From Megascapheus bottae (lineage: Eukaryota; Chordata; Mammalia; Rodentia; Geomyidae), in contig JANJXV010000043.1 of assembly GCA_024803745.1 (NCBI GenBank), positions 1,695,501 to 1,759,500 of the forward strand: a stretch of 64,000 nt of DNA, in the 5' to 3' direction. A program made the position numbers and the translations under genes. The number at the start of each line of letters is the position of its first letter. Within the stretch, counting starts at the first letter, position 1. Shown here piece after piece: positions 38,374 to 53,079 of the stretch. The notes below the pieces were generated by a model. The model searched no databases. It was not told the DNA's origin and saw nothing but the letters and a program-made list of their open reading frames with translations.

Positions 38374-41300
38374 CTTAACCCTCACCCTCACCCTAACCCT
38401 AACCCTAACCCTCACCCTAACCTTCACCCTAACCCTCACCCTCAAACTCACCCTCACCTTAAGTTGAACCCTAACCGTAATCCTAACTGTAACTCTAACC
38501 CTAACCCTAACCCTCACACTAAACCTAACCCTCACCCTAACCCTCATCTTTCTCCTAACCCTAAAGCTAACCCCAACCCTAACCCTCACCGTCACCCTCA
38601 CCCTAAACCTAACCCTTATTCTAACCCTAACCCTAACCCTAACCCTCACCCTCACCCTAACCCTAACCCTAACCAAATCCTAAACCTATCCCTAGCCCTA
38701 ATTCTATACAGAAACCTAGTCCTAGCCTTATCCCTAACCATAAAACTAAACCTAACCCTGAACCTAACACTAAACCTAACCTTATCCTTAATCCTAACCA
38801 TAACCCTAAGTGTACCTAACACTAACACTAAGCCTAACCCTAACCATAACCCTAACCATGACCCTAACAGTCAACCTAACAACTCACCCTAACGCTAACA
38901 CTAACCCTAAACCTCACCCTCACCCTAACCCTAACACAAACACTAACCCAAACACTAACCCAAACCCTAACCCTCACCCTAACAGTAAGCCTAACCCTCA
39001 CCCTCAAACTCACCCTCACCCTAAATTGAACCCTAACCGTAATCCTAACCGTAAACCTAACCCTAACACAAACCCTAAACCTAAACCTAACCCTAACCCT
39101 AACCCTCACACTAAACCTAACCCTCACCCTAACCCTCAACCTTCTCCTAACACTAAAGCTAACCCTAACCCTAAACCTAACCCTAACCCTAACCAAATCC
39201 TAAACCTATCCCTAACCCTAACCCTAAGTGTCCCTAACACTAACCCTAACCCTAAACCTAACCATGACCCTAACCCAAACTGTCAACCTAACACTCACCC
39301 TAACTGTAACACTAACCTTAAACCTCACCCTCACCCTCACAGTAACCCTAACACTAACCCTAACCTAACCATAACCCTAACCCTAACCCTAACCCTCACC
39401 CTCACACTAACCCTTACCCTAACCCAAACCCTACCACAAACCTCACCCTAACCCTAACCGGACACCTAACCCTAACTCTTACCCCAACCCTAACCCTCAT
39501 CCTCACCCTACCCCTAACCCTCACCCTCAACCTAAACCTAACACTAACCCTAACCCTTAATCTCACCCTACCCCTCACCCTAAACCTAACCCTCGCCCTA
39601 ACCCTAAATCTCACATTCACCTTCACGCTAACCCCCACCCTAACCCTAAACCTTACACTAAACCTCACCCTCACCCTTACCCTAACCCTAACCTTAACCC
39701 TCACCGTAATCCTAACCCTAACCGTAAGACTCACCCTACTCTCACCCTATCCCTAACTGGCACCCTCACCCTCATGCTCACCCTAAACCAAACTTTAACC
39801 CTAACGTTCAACCTCACCTTAACTGAACCATTACTCTACCCTAAACCTAACACTCACCCTCAACCTAACCATAGCCTTAACCGTAACCCTAACCCTAAAT
39901 CAAATCCTAAACCTAGCACTAGCACTAACCCTATACCTAAGTCTAACCCTAACCCTAATCCTAACCCTAATCATAACCCTAGTCCTAGTTCTAACCCTAA
40001 CCATAAACCTAAACCTAACCCTAAACACAACTCTAAACATAAACTTAACTATAACCCTAACCCTAACCCTAAGGGTCCCTAACCCTAACCCTAACCCAAA
40101 CCATGACCCTAACCCTAACACTCACCCTAACCCTCACCCTAACCCTAACCCTAACACTCACCCGCACTCTGATGCTAACCCTAACCCTCACATTCTCCCT
40201 AACCCTAACCCTAACCCTAACCTTAACACTAGCACTAACCATAACCATAACCATAACCATAAGCCTAACCCTAACCCTCACCCTCACCCTCATCCTCACC
40301 CTAAGCCTAACCTTAACCCTCAACTCACCCTCACCATAAACCTAACCCTAACCCTAACCCTCACCCTCAACCTAACCCTAACTCCCACATTAACCCTAAC
40401 CCTCACCCTGACCTTCACCCTAATCCTAACGTTCACCCTAAAGCTAACCGTAACCCTAACCCTAACCCTCACCCTAACCATAAACGTCAATCTAACCTTC
40501 ACCCTAACCCTCACCCTAACCCTAATCCTAATCCTCACCCTAACCCTTACCCTAACCCTAACCATAACTCTCACCCTCAACCTAAACCTCACCCTCACCC
40601 TAACCCTAACCCTAACCCTTACCCTAACCCTAGCCATAACCCAAACCCTAAACCTAGCCCTAGCCCTAAACATAACCCTAACCTTAACCCTAATCCTAAC
40701 CCTAACCATAAGTGTCCCAAAATCTAAACCTAATCCTTTACCCGAATCCTAACTCTAACCCTAAAACTAACCCTTATTCTAACCCTAAAACTAACCCTTA
40801 TTCTAACCCTAAACCTAACCCTCACCCTCACCATAACCCTAAAGCTAACCCTAACCCTAAACCTAACGCTAACCCTAAACCTCACCGTAACCCTCACCTT
40901 CATCCTAACTCTAACCCTAACCCTCACCCTAACCCTCACCTAACCCTAACTCTAACCCTAACCCTAACCCTAACACTAACACTAACCCCAAGGCTAACCC
41001 TAACCCTAACCCTCACCTTAACACTAACCCTCATCCTAACCCTAACCCTAAACCTAACCCTAACCCTAATTCTCACAGTAACCCTCACCTTAACGCTAAC
41101 CATCGCCCTAACCCTTAACCTAACCCTAACCCTCACCCTAACCCTAAACCTAACCTTAACCCTCACCCTAACTTTAACACTAAGCCTAACCCTAACCCTC
41201 ACCGTAACCCTCATCCTAGCCTAACCCTAAAACTCACCCTCAACCTCATCCTCACTCTAAGCCGAACCCTAACCGTAACCCTAACCCTAATCATAACACA

Positions 41301-44300
41301 AACCCTAACCCTTAACCTAATCCTAAACCACACCCTCACATTAAACCTAACCCTCACCCTAACCCTCACCGTAACCCTAACCCCAACCCTAAAACTAACC
41401 CTAACCTTAACCCTAGTCCTAGCCTTAACCCAAACCATAAACCTAAACCTAACCCTAAACCTAACGCTAAACCCAAACTTATCCCTTTTCCTAACCCTAT
41501 CCCTAAGTGTCCCTAACCCTAACCCTAACCCTAACCATGACCCTAACCCTTACCGTCACCCTAACACTCACCCTAATGCTAACCCTAACCTAACCCTCAC
41601 CCACACCCTCACCCTAACGTTAACCCTAACCTAACCATAATCCTCACACTCACAATCACCCTCACCCTCACCTAAACCTAACCCTCACTCTCACCCTAAC
41701 CCTCACCCTCACCCTAACCCTAACCCTCAACCTAACCCTCACCCTAACAATAACACTAACCCTAACCCTCACCCTAACCCTAACCCTAACCCAAAACATA
41801 AACTTCAGCCTCACCCTAACCCTATTCCTAACCCTAACCCTAACCCTAACCCTAACCCTTCCCCTCACCCTCACCCTAACTCTAACACTAACCCTAACCC
41901 TAAACCTCATCCTTACTCTCACCCTCAAACTTACCCTAACCATAACCCTAACCCTAAACCCCACCTTCTCGCTCACGCTAACCCTCACCCTATACCTATC
42001 ACTATCCCTAATCCTAACACACACACTAATCTTCACCCTCACCCTAACCCTGACCCTAACCCTAACCCTCACCCTAACCCTAAACTTAACCCTAAGACTT
42101 ATCCTCAGCCTCACCCTTAACCTAACTGACACCCTCACCCTAACCCTAACTATAACCCAAACTCGCGCTCTCACCCTAAACCTAACCCTTACCCTAACCC
42201 TAAATCTAACCTAACCCTAATCCTAACCCTAATCCCAATGCTAAATCAAATCATAAACCTAGCATTAGCCCTAACCTTATACCTACTTCTAATCCTAACC
42301 CTAATCCTAACCCTAACCAGAACCCTAACCCTACCCTCATCCTAAACGTCACCCAAACCCTAACCTTAACCCTAACCGTAAACCTCATCCTAACCCTCAC
42401 CCTAACCTGACCATAAACCTCACCCTAACCCTCACCCAAACCCTAACCCTTACCGAAACCCTAAAACTCACCCTAAACCTCACCCTCACCCTAATTCTAA
42501 CACCATCTCTCACCATAACTCTCACACTAACCCTAAACCTAACCTTAAACCTAACCCAACCCTAACCCTCACCCTCAGCCTAACCCTAAGCCTAATCCTA
42601 ACCCTTACCCTAACCATAATCCTAACCCTATCCCTAACCCTAACCCTAACACCTCACCCTCACTCTCAACCTAACCCTAACCCAAACCCTCACCCTGAAC
42701 TTAACCATTACCTTCAAGCTAATGCTCACCCTAACCCTAAACCAAACCCTCACCCTCACCCTCACCCTCACCCTAACCCTAACCCTAATCCAAACCCTAA
42801 ACCTAGCCCTAGCCCTAGCCCTATACACAACCCTAACCCTCACCCTAACCCTAGTCCTTGCCCTAACCCTAATCATAAACCTAAACCTAACCCTAAACCT
42901 AACGCTAATCCTAACTTATCCCCAACGCTAACCCTTACACTAAATGTCCCTAACCCTCACCCTAACCCTAACCATTACCCTAACTCTAACCCTCCCCATA
43001 ACAGTCACCCTTACCCTAACCCTAAACCTAACCCTCACCCTCACCCTAAACTTAACCCTTACCCTAACTCTGAACCTAACCCTCACCCTCAACCTAACCC
43101 TAACCCTATCCCTAACCCTAACCCTAAATCAAATCTTAACCTAGCACTAGCCCTAACCCTATACCTAACCCCAACCCTAACCATACTTCTAACCCTAACC
43201 CTAATCCTAACCCTAGTCCTAGTCCTAGTCCAAACCCTAATCATAAACCTAAACCTAAGTCTAACGCTAACCTTAACGGTAACCCTACCCTAACCCTAAG
43301 GGTCCCTAATCCTAACCCTAACCCTAAACATGACCCTAACCCTAACCCTCACCATAACCCTCACCCTAACCCTAACCCTAACCCTACCACTAACATAACA
43401 CTAACACTAACCCAAACCTTAACCCTAACCCTAACCCTCACCCTCACCCTCACCCTAAGCCTAACCCTAATCCTAACCCTAAACCTAATCCTAACACAAA
43501 CCCTAACCCTTACCCTCACCCTACCCCTAATCCTCACACTAAACCTAACCCTCACCCTAACCCTCATCATATCCCTAACCCTAACCCTAATATTAACCCT
43601 AAACCTAACCCTCACCGTAGCCCTCAACCTAACCCAAACCGTAAAGCTAACCCTAACCCTAACTCTCACCCTCATCCTCACCATAAACCTCACCCTTACC
43701 CTAACCCTAAATCTAACCTTCACCCTCACCCTCACCCTAACCCTAACCCTAACCCTAATCCTAATCCAAACCCTAAACCTAGCTCTAGCCCTAACCCTAT
43801 ACATAACCCTAACCCTAACCCTAATTCTAACCCTAACCCTAACAATAGTCCTAGCCCTAACACTAACCATAAACCTAAACCTAACACTAAACCTAACGGT
43901 AACCCTAACCTTATCCCTAATCCTAACCCTAACCCTAAGTGTTCCTAACCCTAACCCTAACCTTAACCATGACCCTAAACCTTACACTCACCCTCATCTC
44001 TCACCCTAACCCTAACACAAACCTACCCTAACCCTAACTTAACCAAACCCTAACCATAACCCTCACCCTCACCATCACCCTTATCCCTAAGCCTCACCCT
44101 CAACCTAACCCTCACCCTAACCCTAACCCTCACCTAACCCTCACCCGAAACCTCACCCTAACCCAAACCCTCACCCTATCCCTAACCCTAAAACTAACCC
44201 TCACGCTAACCCTCAGCTTCACCTTAACCCTAATCCTAACCCTAAATCAAAACCCTACCCCTAAAACTCATCCTAACCCTAACCCAAAACCTTACCTTAA

Positions 44301-47300
44301 CCCTCACCCTAACCCGCACCCTCACCATAACCTTAACCCTAACCCTTACTCTCACCCTCACCCTAACCCTAATCCTAACCCTAACCCTAAGTTTCCCTAA
44401 CCTAACCCTAACCGTAACCCCAACCGTAAACCTAACCTTAACCCTCACCCTAACCCTAATCCTACCCTTAACTTTAAACCTCACCTTCACCCGAAGCCTA
44501 ACCTGAACCCTAACCCTAACTCTAAACCAAACCCTAACCCTAACACTAACACTAACACTAACCCTAATCCAAACCCTAACCCTAACCCTAACACTAAACC
44601 TAGCCCTATCCCTGTACCTATACATAACCCTAAACCTAAACCAAACCCTAACCCTAGTCCTAACTTTAACCCTAACACTAACCATAACACTAAGTGTCCC
44701 TAACCCTAATCCTAACCCTAACCGTAATCTTCACCCTAACACTCACCCTAAACATCACCCTCACCCTAAACGTCAGCCTCACCCTCAACCTCCTTCTCAC
44801 TTTAACCCTCACCATCACCATGACAATAACCCTAACCCTAAACTTAATCAAAATCCTAACCATAACCAAAATCCCTAACCCTCACCCTAATCCTCACACT
44901 CACCCTCACCCTAACCCTCACTCTCACACTCAACCTCAGCCTAATCCTAACCCTAACTCTCCCCCCCAGCCTCACCCTAATCCTCACTCTCACCCTCACC
45001 CTTACCCAAACTCAAACCCTCACCCTAACACTCACCCACACCCTAAACCTCACCCTAACCCTCACCCTAAACCTAACCCTCACCCTAAACCTCAACCTCA
45101 CCTTAACCCTCACCGTAACCCTCACGCTCACCCTCGCCCTTACACTCACTGTTACCCTTTCCCTAACCCTCACCCTAAGAGTCACCACAACCCTAACCTC
45201 AACCCTCATCCTAACCCTAACGGAACCCTGGCCCTAACCCTAACCCCAAGGGTCCCTAACAGTAACCCTAACCCTAAGCTTAAACCTAACCCTAACCCTC
45301 ACCTTAACCCTAACCCTAACCTAACCCTAACCCTTAACCCAAACCCTAAAACTAGCCCTAACCCTAAACATAACCCTAACCGTAAGGATCCCTAAAACTA
45401 ACCCTAAACCTTTACCCAAACCCTAACTCTAACCAAACCTAACCCTAACCCTAACACTCACCTCACCCTCACCCTAACCCTAACCCTAACCATCACACAA
45501 ACACTCACCCTCACGGTAACCCTCATGCTAACCCTAATCCTAAATCTAACCCTCACCCTAACCCTATCCCTAACTTTAACAACAACCCTAACCTTATACT
45601 TAACCCTCACCCTAACCTTTACCCTTACCCTCACCCTAACCCTAACCCTAACCCAAACCCTCACCCTAACCCTCACCTTCACTCTAACCCTAACCCTAAC
45701 CGTAACCTTCACTCTACCCATCACCTTCACTCTAACCCTAACCCTAACTCTCACACTCACCCTAAACCTAACCCAAACCCTCTCCCTCCCCTTCACCATC
45801 ATCCTAAGCCTAACCCTAACCCTAGCGTTATCCTAACCCTAACCCTAACACTAACACTAACCCTTAATATAACCCTAAACCTAAGGCTAAACCTAACCCT
45901 AAACCTAACCCTAACCCTAACTCTAACCTTAACCCTAACGCTCAACCTCACCCAAAAACTAACCCTAACCCTAATCCTAACCCTCACGCTCACTCTAACT
46001 GTAACCATAAACCTAAACCTAACCCTCACCCTCAACCTAACCCTGACCCTTACACTCACCCTAACCCTAAACCTAACCCTCTCCCTCATGCTCACCCTTA
46101 CCCTAACCCTAACCCTAAACCTCACCCTAACACTAACCCTCACACTAACCTTAAACCTAACCCTAACCCTCACACTCACCCTCACCCTCACACTAACCCT
46201 AAGCCTAACCCTAACACTAACCCTAACACTAACCCTAATCCTAACCCTCACGCTCACCCTAACCCTAAATGTCAAGCTCACCCTAACCCTAATCCTAAAA
46301 CTAACCCTATCACAAAACCTAACCCTAACCGTACCCCTCACCCTAACCCTCACACTCACCCTAACCCTAACACTAACCATAACCTTCACGGTAACCATAA
46401 ACCTAAACCAAAACCTAACCCTCACCCTAAACCTCCCCCTCCCCTCACCCTCACCCTAACCCTCACTCTCACCCTCACCCTAAACCTAACCCTAACCCTC
46501 ACCATAACCTTAACCCTAACACTAGATTTAGCCCTAACCCTAACCCTAACACTAACACTAACCATTAACCTAACCCTAAACATAACCCTCACCCTCAACC
46601 TAACCCTCACACTCACCTTAACCCTAATGCTAACAATAACCCTAACCCTAACCCTAACCCTAACCAAAACCCAAACCCTAACCCTAGCCCTAGCCCTAAA
46701 CATAACCCTAGCCCTAACCCTAATCCTAATCGTAACCATAAGGGTCCCAAAATCTAACCCTAACCCTTAACCCGAATCTTAACTCTAACTATAACCTAAC
46801 CCTAACACTAACCCTCACCTCACCGTCACCCTCACCCTCACCCTAAGCCTCACTGTATCCCTAACCCTCACCCTATAACACTCACCCTCAACAAAAACTA
46901 ACCCTCATCCGAACCCTAACCCTAACCCTATATTTAACCCTCACCCAAACCCTAAACATAACTCTAATCCTACCCCTAACCCTAACACTAAACCTAAACC
47001 TAACCCTAACCCTCACCCTCAACCTAACCGTAACCGTAACCGTGACCCTAACCCTAACACTAACCCTAACCCTCACCCTGACCCTAACCCAACCCTCATC
47101 CTCACCCTAGCCCTAACCCTAACCCTAACCCTAACCTTCTTCCCAAAACTAATCCTAACCCTAAAAATAACCCTCACCCTAAATCTCACCATAACCTTCA
47201 CCCTCAACCTCAACCTAACCTTAACCCTAACCCTAACCCTAACACTAACACTAACACTCAACCTAATTCTACACCTAACCCTAACCCTAACCCTCACCCT

Positions 47301-48403
47301 CACTCTAACCCTAACGCTAACCCTTACTATAACCCTAACCCTCACCCTTACCTTCACCCTAACCCTAACCCTCAACTTAACCATCACCCTAACCATAACC
47401 CTAAATTTAACCTTAACCCTAACCCTCACCCTAACTCTCTCCCTAACCCTCAACCAAACCCTAACCCACACCCTAACACTCTCCCTATCCTTAACCCTCA
47501 ACCAAACCCTAAACCTTAACCTAACCCTCATATTAACCTCACCCTAACCCTAACCTTAACCCTCTCCCTAACCCAAACCCTCACCTAACCCTCACCCTAA
47601 ACCTAACCCTCACCCTAAACCTAACCTTAAACCTCACCCTAAACCACACCCTAACCCTAACCCTAACCCTAACCCTAACCCTCACCCTAACCCTCATCCT
47701 AACCCTAACCCTAACCCTAAACCTCACCCTAACCCTAAACCTAACCCTAACCCTCTCCCTAACCCTAACGATAACACTAACCCTAACACTCACCATAACC
47801 CTAACCATCACCCTAACCCTCACCCTAACCCTAAACCTAATCCTCACCTTAAACTTCACCCTAACCCTAACCTTAACCTTAACCCTCACCCTAATCTCTC
47901 CCTAACCCTATCCCTCGACCAAACCCTAAACCTTACCCTAACCCTAACACTAAACCTCACCCTAAACCTAACCCTAACCTTCTCCCTAAGACAAACCTCA
48001 CCTAAACCTCACCCTAAACCTAACCCTTACCCTAACCCTAACCCTAACCGTAACTCTCACCATAACCCAACCCTAAACCTAAACCTAACCCTCACCATAA
48101 CTCTCATCCTAACACTAACCCTCACCATATCCCTAACCCTAAACTTAAACCTCACCCTCACCATAGCCCTCACCATAACCCTCACCCTAACCCTAACCTT
48201 AATCCTAACTCTAACACTAACCCAAACCCTAACCCTAACACTAATTCTAACCGTAACCCTAAACATCATGCTAACCCTGACCTTCACCCTAACCCTAACC
48301 CTAACCCTAACCCTAAGCCTCACCCTAACCCTAACCATAACCCTAACCCTAACTCTCACCCTCACCCTCATCCTAACCCTAATCCTAACCCTAAACCTAA
48401 GTG

Positions 48404-48423
48404 TAGGTTTAGGCCTAAACCTA
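48404..48423. repeat. Perfect 20-bp palindrome with inverted telomeric units
   Basis: The sequence reads TAGGTTTAGG then CCTAAACCTA, a perfect inverted repeat centred between 48,413 and 48,414. The left arm is G-rich on +, opposite to the rest of the array. It is the only clear orientation switch I found. It is too short to be called a chromosome-fusion point. Confidence 0.9.
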
Positions 48424-51369
48424 AACCTAACCCTAACACTCATCCTTATCGTAACCCTAAACCAAAGGATAACTCAATCCCTAAACCTAACCCTAACCCA
48501 AAGCCTAACCCTAACACTAACCCTAACCCTCATCTTCACCCTAACGCGAACCCTCACCCTAAACCTAACACTCACCCTAACACTCACCATAAACCTAACA
48601 CTCACCATAAACCTAACCCTAAACCTAAGTGTCACCATAACCCTAACCCTAACCAAACACTAACCCTCAACCTAGCCCTCACCCTAACACTCACCATAAC
48701 CCTCAACCTAACTCTAACCATAAACCTAATATTAACCATAACTCTAACCCTCACCCTCACCCTGACCTTCACCCTTACCCTAACACTACCGCTAACCCTA
48801 AAGGTAACCCAAACCCCAACCCTAACCCTAATTCTAACCGTAACACTAAACGTCACCCTAACCCTGACCTCACCCTAACCCTTACCTTAAACCTAACCCT
48901 AAGCCTCACCCTAACCCTAATCCTAACCCTAACCCTAACTCTCACCCTCACCCTCACCCTAAGACTAAACTCAACCCTAAAACTAAACCTAGCTTTAACC
49001 CTAAACCTAACCCTAACCCTAACAGTAACACTTAACCTAACCCTAAACCTAAGGCTAACCAAAACCGTGAACCTAACCATAACTCTAACCCTAACCCTAA
49101 CACTAACCATAACCCTAACCCTCACCCTCACCGTAACATTAACCCTAACCCTATCCCTAACCCTCAGCCTCACCCTAACTCTAAACCTAACCCTAACCCT
49201 AACGTTCACCCTAAGCCTCACTGAAACCCTAACCATAACCATAACCCTAAATATCACCCTAAAACTAATCCTCACCTAACCCTCATCCTAAGACTAATCC
49301 TAACCCTAAACCTAACCCACACACTAAACCTAACCCTCAACCTAATCTTCACTTAACCCTAACCCTCACCCTGACCATAACCATCACCATAAACCTAAAC
49401 CTAACCCAAACCCTAACGTTCACCCTAACCCTCACCCTAACGCTCAACCTAACACTCACTCTAACCCTAAACCTAACCCTAATCCTAACACTAATTCTAA
49501 CCCTCATCTTCACCCTAACCCTCAGCCTAAACCTAAACCTAACGCTAAAACTAACCCTAACCCTAACCCAAAACCTAACCCCAACCCTAAACCTCACCTT
49601 AACCCTCACTTTAACCCTAACCCTAAGCCTCACACTAACCCTAACCCTAACCCTAACCCTCACCCTCACCCTATCCCTAACCCTAGACCGAATACTAGTT
49701 TTAGCCCAAACCGTAACCCTAACCCTCACTCTAACACTAACCCTTAACCTAACTCTCACATTAACCCTAACCCTAACCCTAACCCTCACCTACACCCTAA
49801 CCTAACCCTCACCTTAACCCGAACCTTAACCCTAACTCTCAACCTAAATCTAACCCAAACCCTCACCCTAACACTCACCCTACCCTAAACATATCCCTAA
49901 ACCTAAACCTAACCCTCACATTAACTTTCACCCTAAATCTACCCCTTACCGTAACCCTAACCCTCACTCTAACCGTAACCAAAACCCGAAACCTAATCCT
50001 AACGCTCACATAAACCTTAACCCTAACTCTAACCCTAATCCTAACCCTCACCCTAACCCTCACCCTAACCCTAACACTAACCCTAACCCTAACCCTAACG
50101 CTCACCCTAACCCTCACTCCAAACCTAACCCTCACCTTCACCCTAACCCTAACCATAACCCTGACCATGACCCTAACCCTAACCCTAACCCTCACCCTCA
50201 CCCACACCACCATAACCCTAACCCTAACACAATCCCTAAACCTAATCTTAACCCTAACCCTACCATAAACCTAACCCTCACCCGACTCCTCACCCTCACC
50301 CTCACCCTCACGCTGACCCTAACCCTAACACTAACACTAACCCTCACACTAAACCTCACCTTCACCCTAACCGTAAACCTAACGCTAACCCTCACCCTAA
50401 CTCTAACCCTAAATCTAACCCTCACCCTCAACCTAACCCTAACCCTAACCCTAACCCTAGCTTTAACACTAAACCAAATCCTAACCCTAAACCTAAGGCT
50501 AACCCTAACCCTAAACCTAGCCATAACCCAAAACCTAAATTTCAGCCTTAGCTAACCCTCACCCACACCCTCACCCTCACCTTTACCCTAAAGCTAACCC
50601 TAACCCTAAACCTAGCCTTAACCCAAACCCTAAACTTAAGCCGTTGCCTAACCCTCAACCTCACGCTCACCCTCACCCTAAACCTAACCCTAACACTAGC
50701 CCTTAACCTATCCCTTACCATAACCCTAACCCTAAACCTCACCCTAACCCTCAATCTCACCCTCAATCTAACCCTAAAACTAGCCCTAACCCTCACCCTC
50801 ACCCTAACCCTAACCCTAAATCTCACCCTCAGCATAAACCTCCCCCTCCCCCTAACCCTAAACCTAACACTAACCCTAACCCTAGCACTAACAATCACCC
50901 TAACCCTAACCTTAAAACTAAAACTAACCCTCACCCTAACCCTCACCATCTCCATGACCCTAACCCTAACTCTAACCTCACCCTCACCCTAACCCTAAAC
51001 CTTACCCTAACCCTAACTCAAACCCTAACCCTAACACTAATTCTAACACTAACCCTAAACGTAACACCTAACCCTGACTTTCACCCTACCCTAACCCTAA
51101 CCCTAACCATAAGCCTCACCATAACACTAATCCTAACTCTCACCCTCACCCTGACCCTACCCTAACCCTAACTCTCACCGCAACCCTCACCCTCACCCTA
51201 ACCCTAAAGCTCACACTCACCCAAACCCTAATGCTAAACCTAACCCTAACACTAAGCCTCACCCTAACCTAAACCTCAACCCAACCCTAACCCTAAACCT
51301 AACCTTAACCTTCACCCTCAACCTCAACCTCACCCTCACCTTGACCATAACCCTAACCCAAACCTAACC

Positions 51370-51530
51370 CTAACCCTAACACTAACCCTACCCAAACCCT
51401 CACCTTCACCCTAACCCTAACCCTATCCCTCACCCTCACCCTAACCCTAACACTAACCCTACCCAAACCCTCACCTTCACCCTAACCCTAACCCTATCCC
51501 TCACCCTCACCCTCACCCTAACCCCAACCC
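51370..51530. repeat. 71-bp tandem duplication in the array
   Basis: CCCAAACCCTCACCTTCACC occurs at 51,391 and 51,462. The match is unbroken for about 20 bases to the left and about 50 to the right of the anchor. The 71-base offset is one short of 12 hexamers, so the copies are out of hexamer phase. It is probably very recent. Confidence 0.85.
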
Positions 51531-53079
51531 TTACCTTAAACCTAGCTTTAGCCCTAAACCTAATCCTAACCTAACCTTAACGCTAACCCTAACACTAACA
51601 CTTAACTTAACCCTTAACCTAATGCTAACCTAACCCTAAACCTAGCCCTAACCCAAACCCTAAACTTAAGCCTAACCCTAACCCTCACCCTCACCCTCAC
51701 CCTAAACCTAAGCCTAACCCTAACCCTAAACCTAACCCTAACACTTAACCTAACCCTAAACGTAAGGCTAACCCTACCCCTAAACATAACCCTAACCAAA
51801 ACCCTAACCCTAACCCTAACCCTAACCCTCACCCTCACCATAACCCTAACCCCAACCCTAAACCTCACCCTGACCTTAATTATAAGCCTAACCATAACCC
51901 TAACCCTAACCCTTTCGCTAAACCTCACCATCACCATAATCCTAACCCTAACCCTCACCGTAACCCTAAACCTAAACCTAACCCAAATCCTAATCCTAAC
52001 GTTAAACATAACCCTAACCCTAACCCTAACCCTCACTCTAAACCTTCCACTCTCCCTCCCCTAAACCCAAACCTAACCCTAACCCTCACCCTAACCCTAA
52101 AATTCACCCTAACCCTCAACCACACTGTCATCATAACCCTAAACCTAACCCTAACCCTAAACCTAATGCTCCCCCTAAGCCTCACTCTCACTCTAACGCC
52201 AAACCTAACCCTAACCATAACCCTAACACTAACCATCACCGTAACTAACCCTAACCCTGACCCTAATCCTTACCCTAATCCTCAACCTCACTCTCACCCT
52301 CACCCTCACCCTCACCCTAACCCTGACCCTAACACTAATCCTCACCTTAACCCTAACCCTAACCCTCACCCTCACCCTAAACCTAAACCTAAAACTCACT
52401 CTAACCCTAACACTAACCCTCACCCTAATCCTAACCCTAACCCTCACCCTAACCTAACCCTCACCATAACCCTCACCCCAACCCTAACCCTAACCGTAAC
52501 CTCACCCTAACTCTCACAATAACCCTAATCCTAACCCTAACCCTAACCCTCAACCTAACCCTCACCCTAACACTCAACCTAACCCTCATCCTAACTCTAA
52601 CCATAACCCTAATCCTAACCCTAACTCTAACCCTCAACGTCACCCTAACCCTCACCCTTACCCTAACCCTAACCCTAACCATAACCAAAACCCTAACCCT
52701 AACCATAATTCTAACCCTAACCCTAAATGTCACCCTAACCTTGACCTTCAACCTAACCCTAATCTAACTCTAACCCTAAACCTCACCCTACCCCTAACCC
52801 TAACCCTAAGCCTAACCCTAAACCTAACTCTCACCCTCACACTAACCCTCACCCTAACCCTAACCCTAGCTATAGCCCTAAACCTAACCCTAACCCTAAC
52901 CCTAACCCTTAACCTAACCCTAAACCTAAGGCTAACCCAAACCCTAAATCTAAACCTAACCCAAACCCTAACCCTAACCCTAAACCTAACCCTCACCCTA
53001 ACCTTAACCCTAACCCTATCCCTAACCCTAACCCTCACCCTAATCCTAACCATCACCCTCACACTAACCCTACTTCTAC

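Noticed and set aside
48404..48423. Head-to-head chromosome fusion point
   Set aside because: The inverted polarity lasts only about two units, whereas a fusion would leave a long TTAGGG arm.
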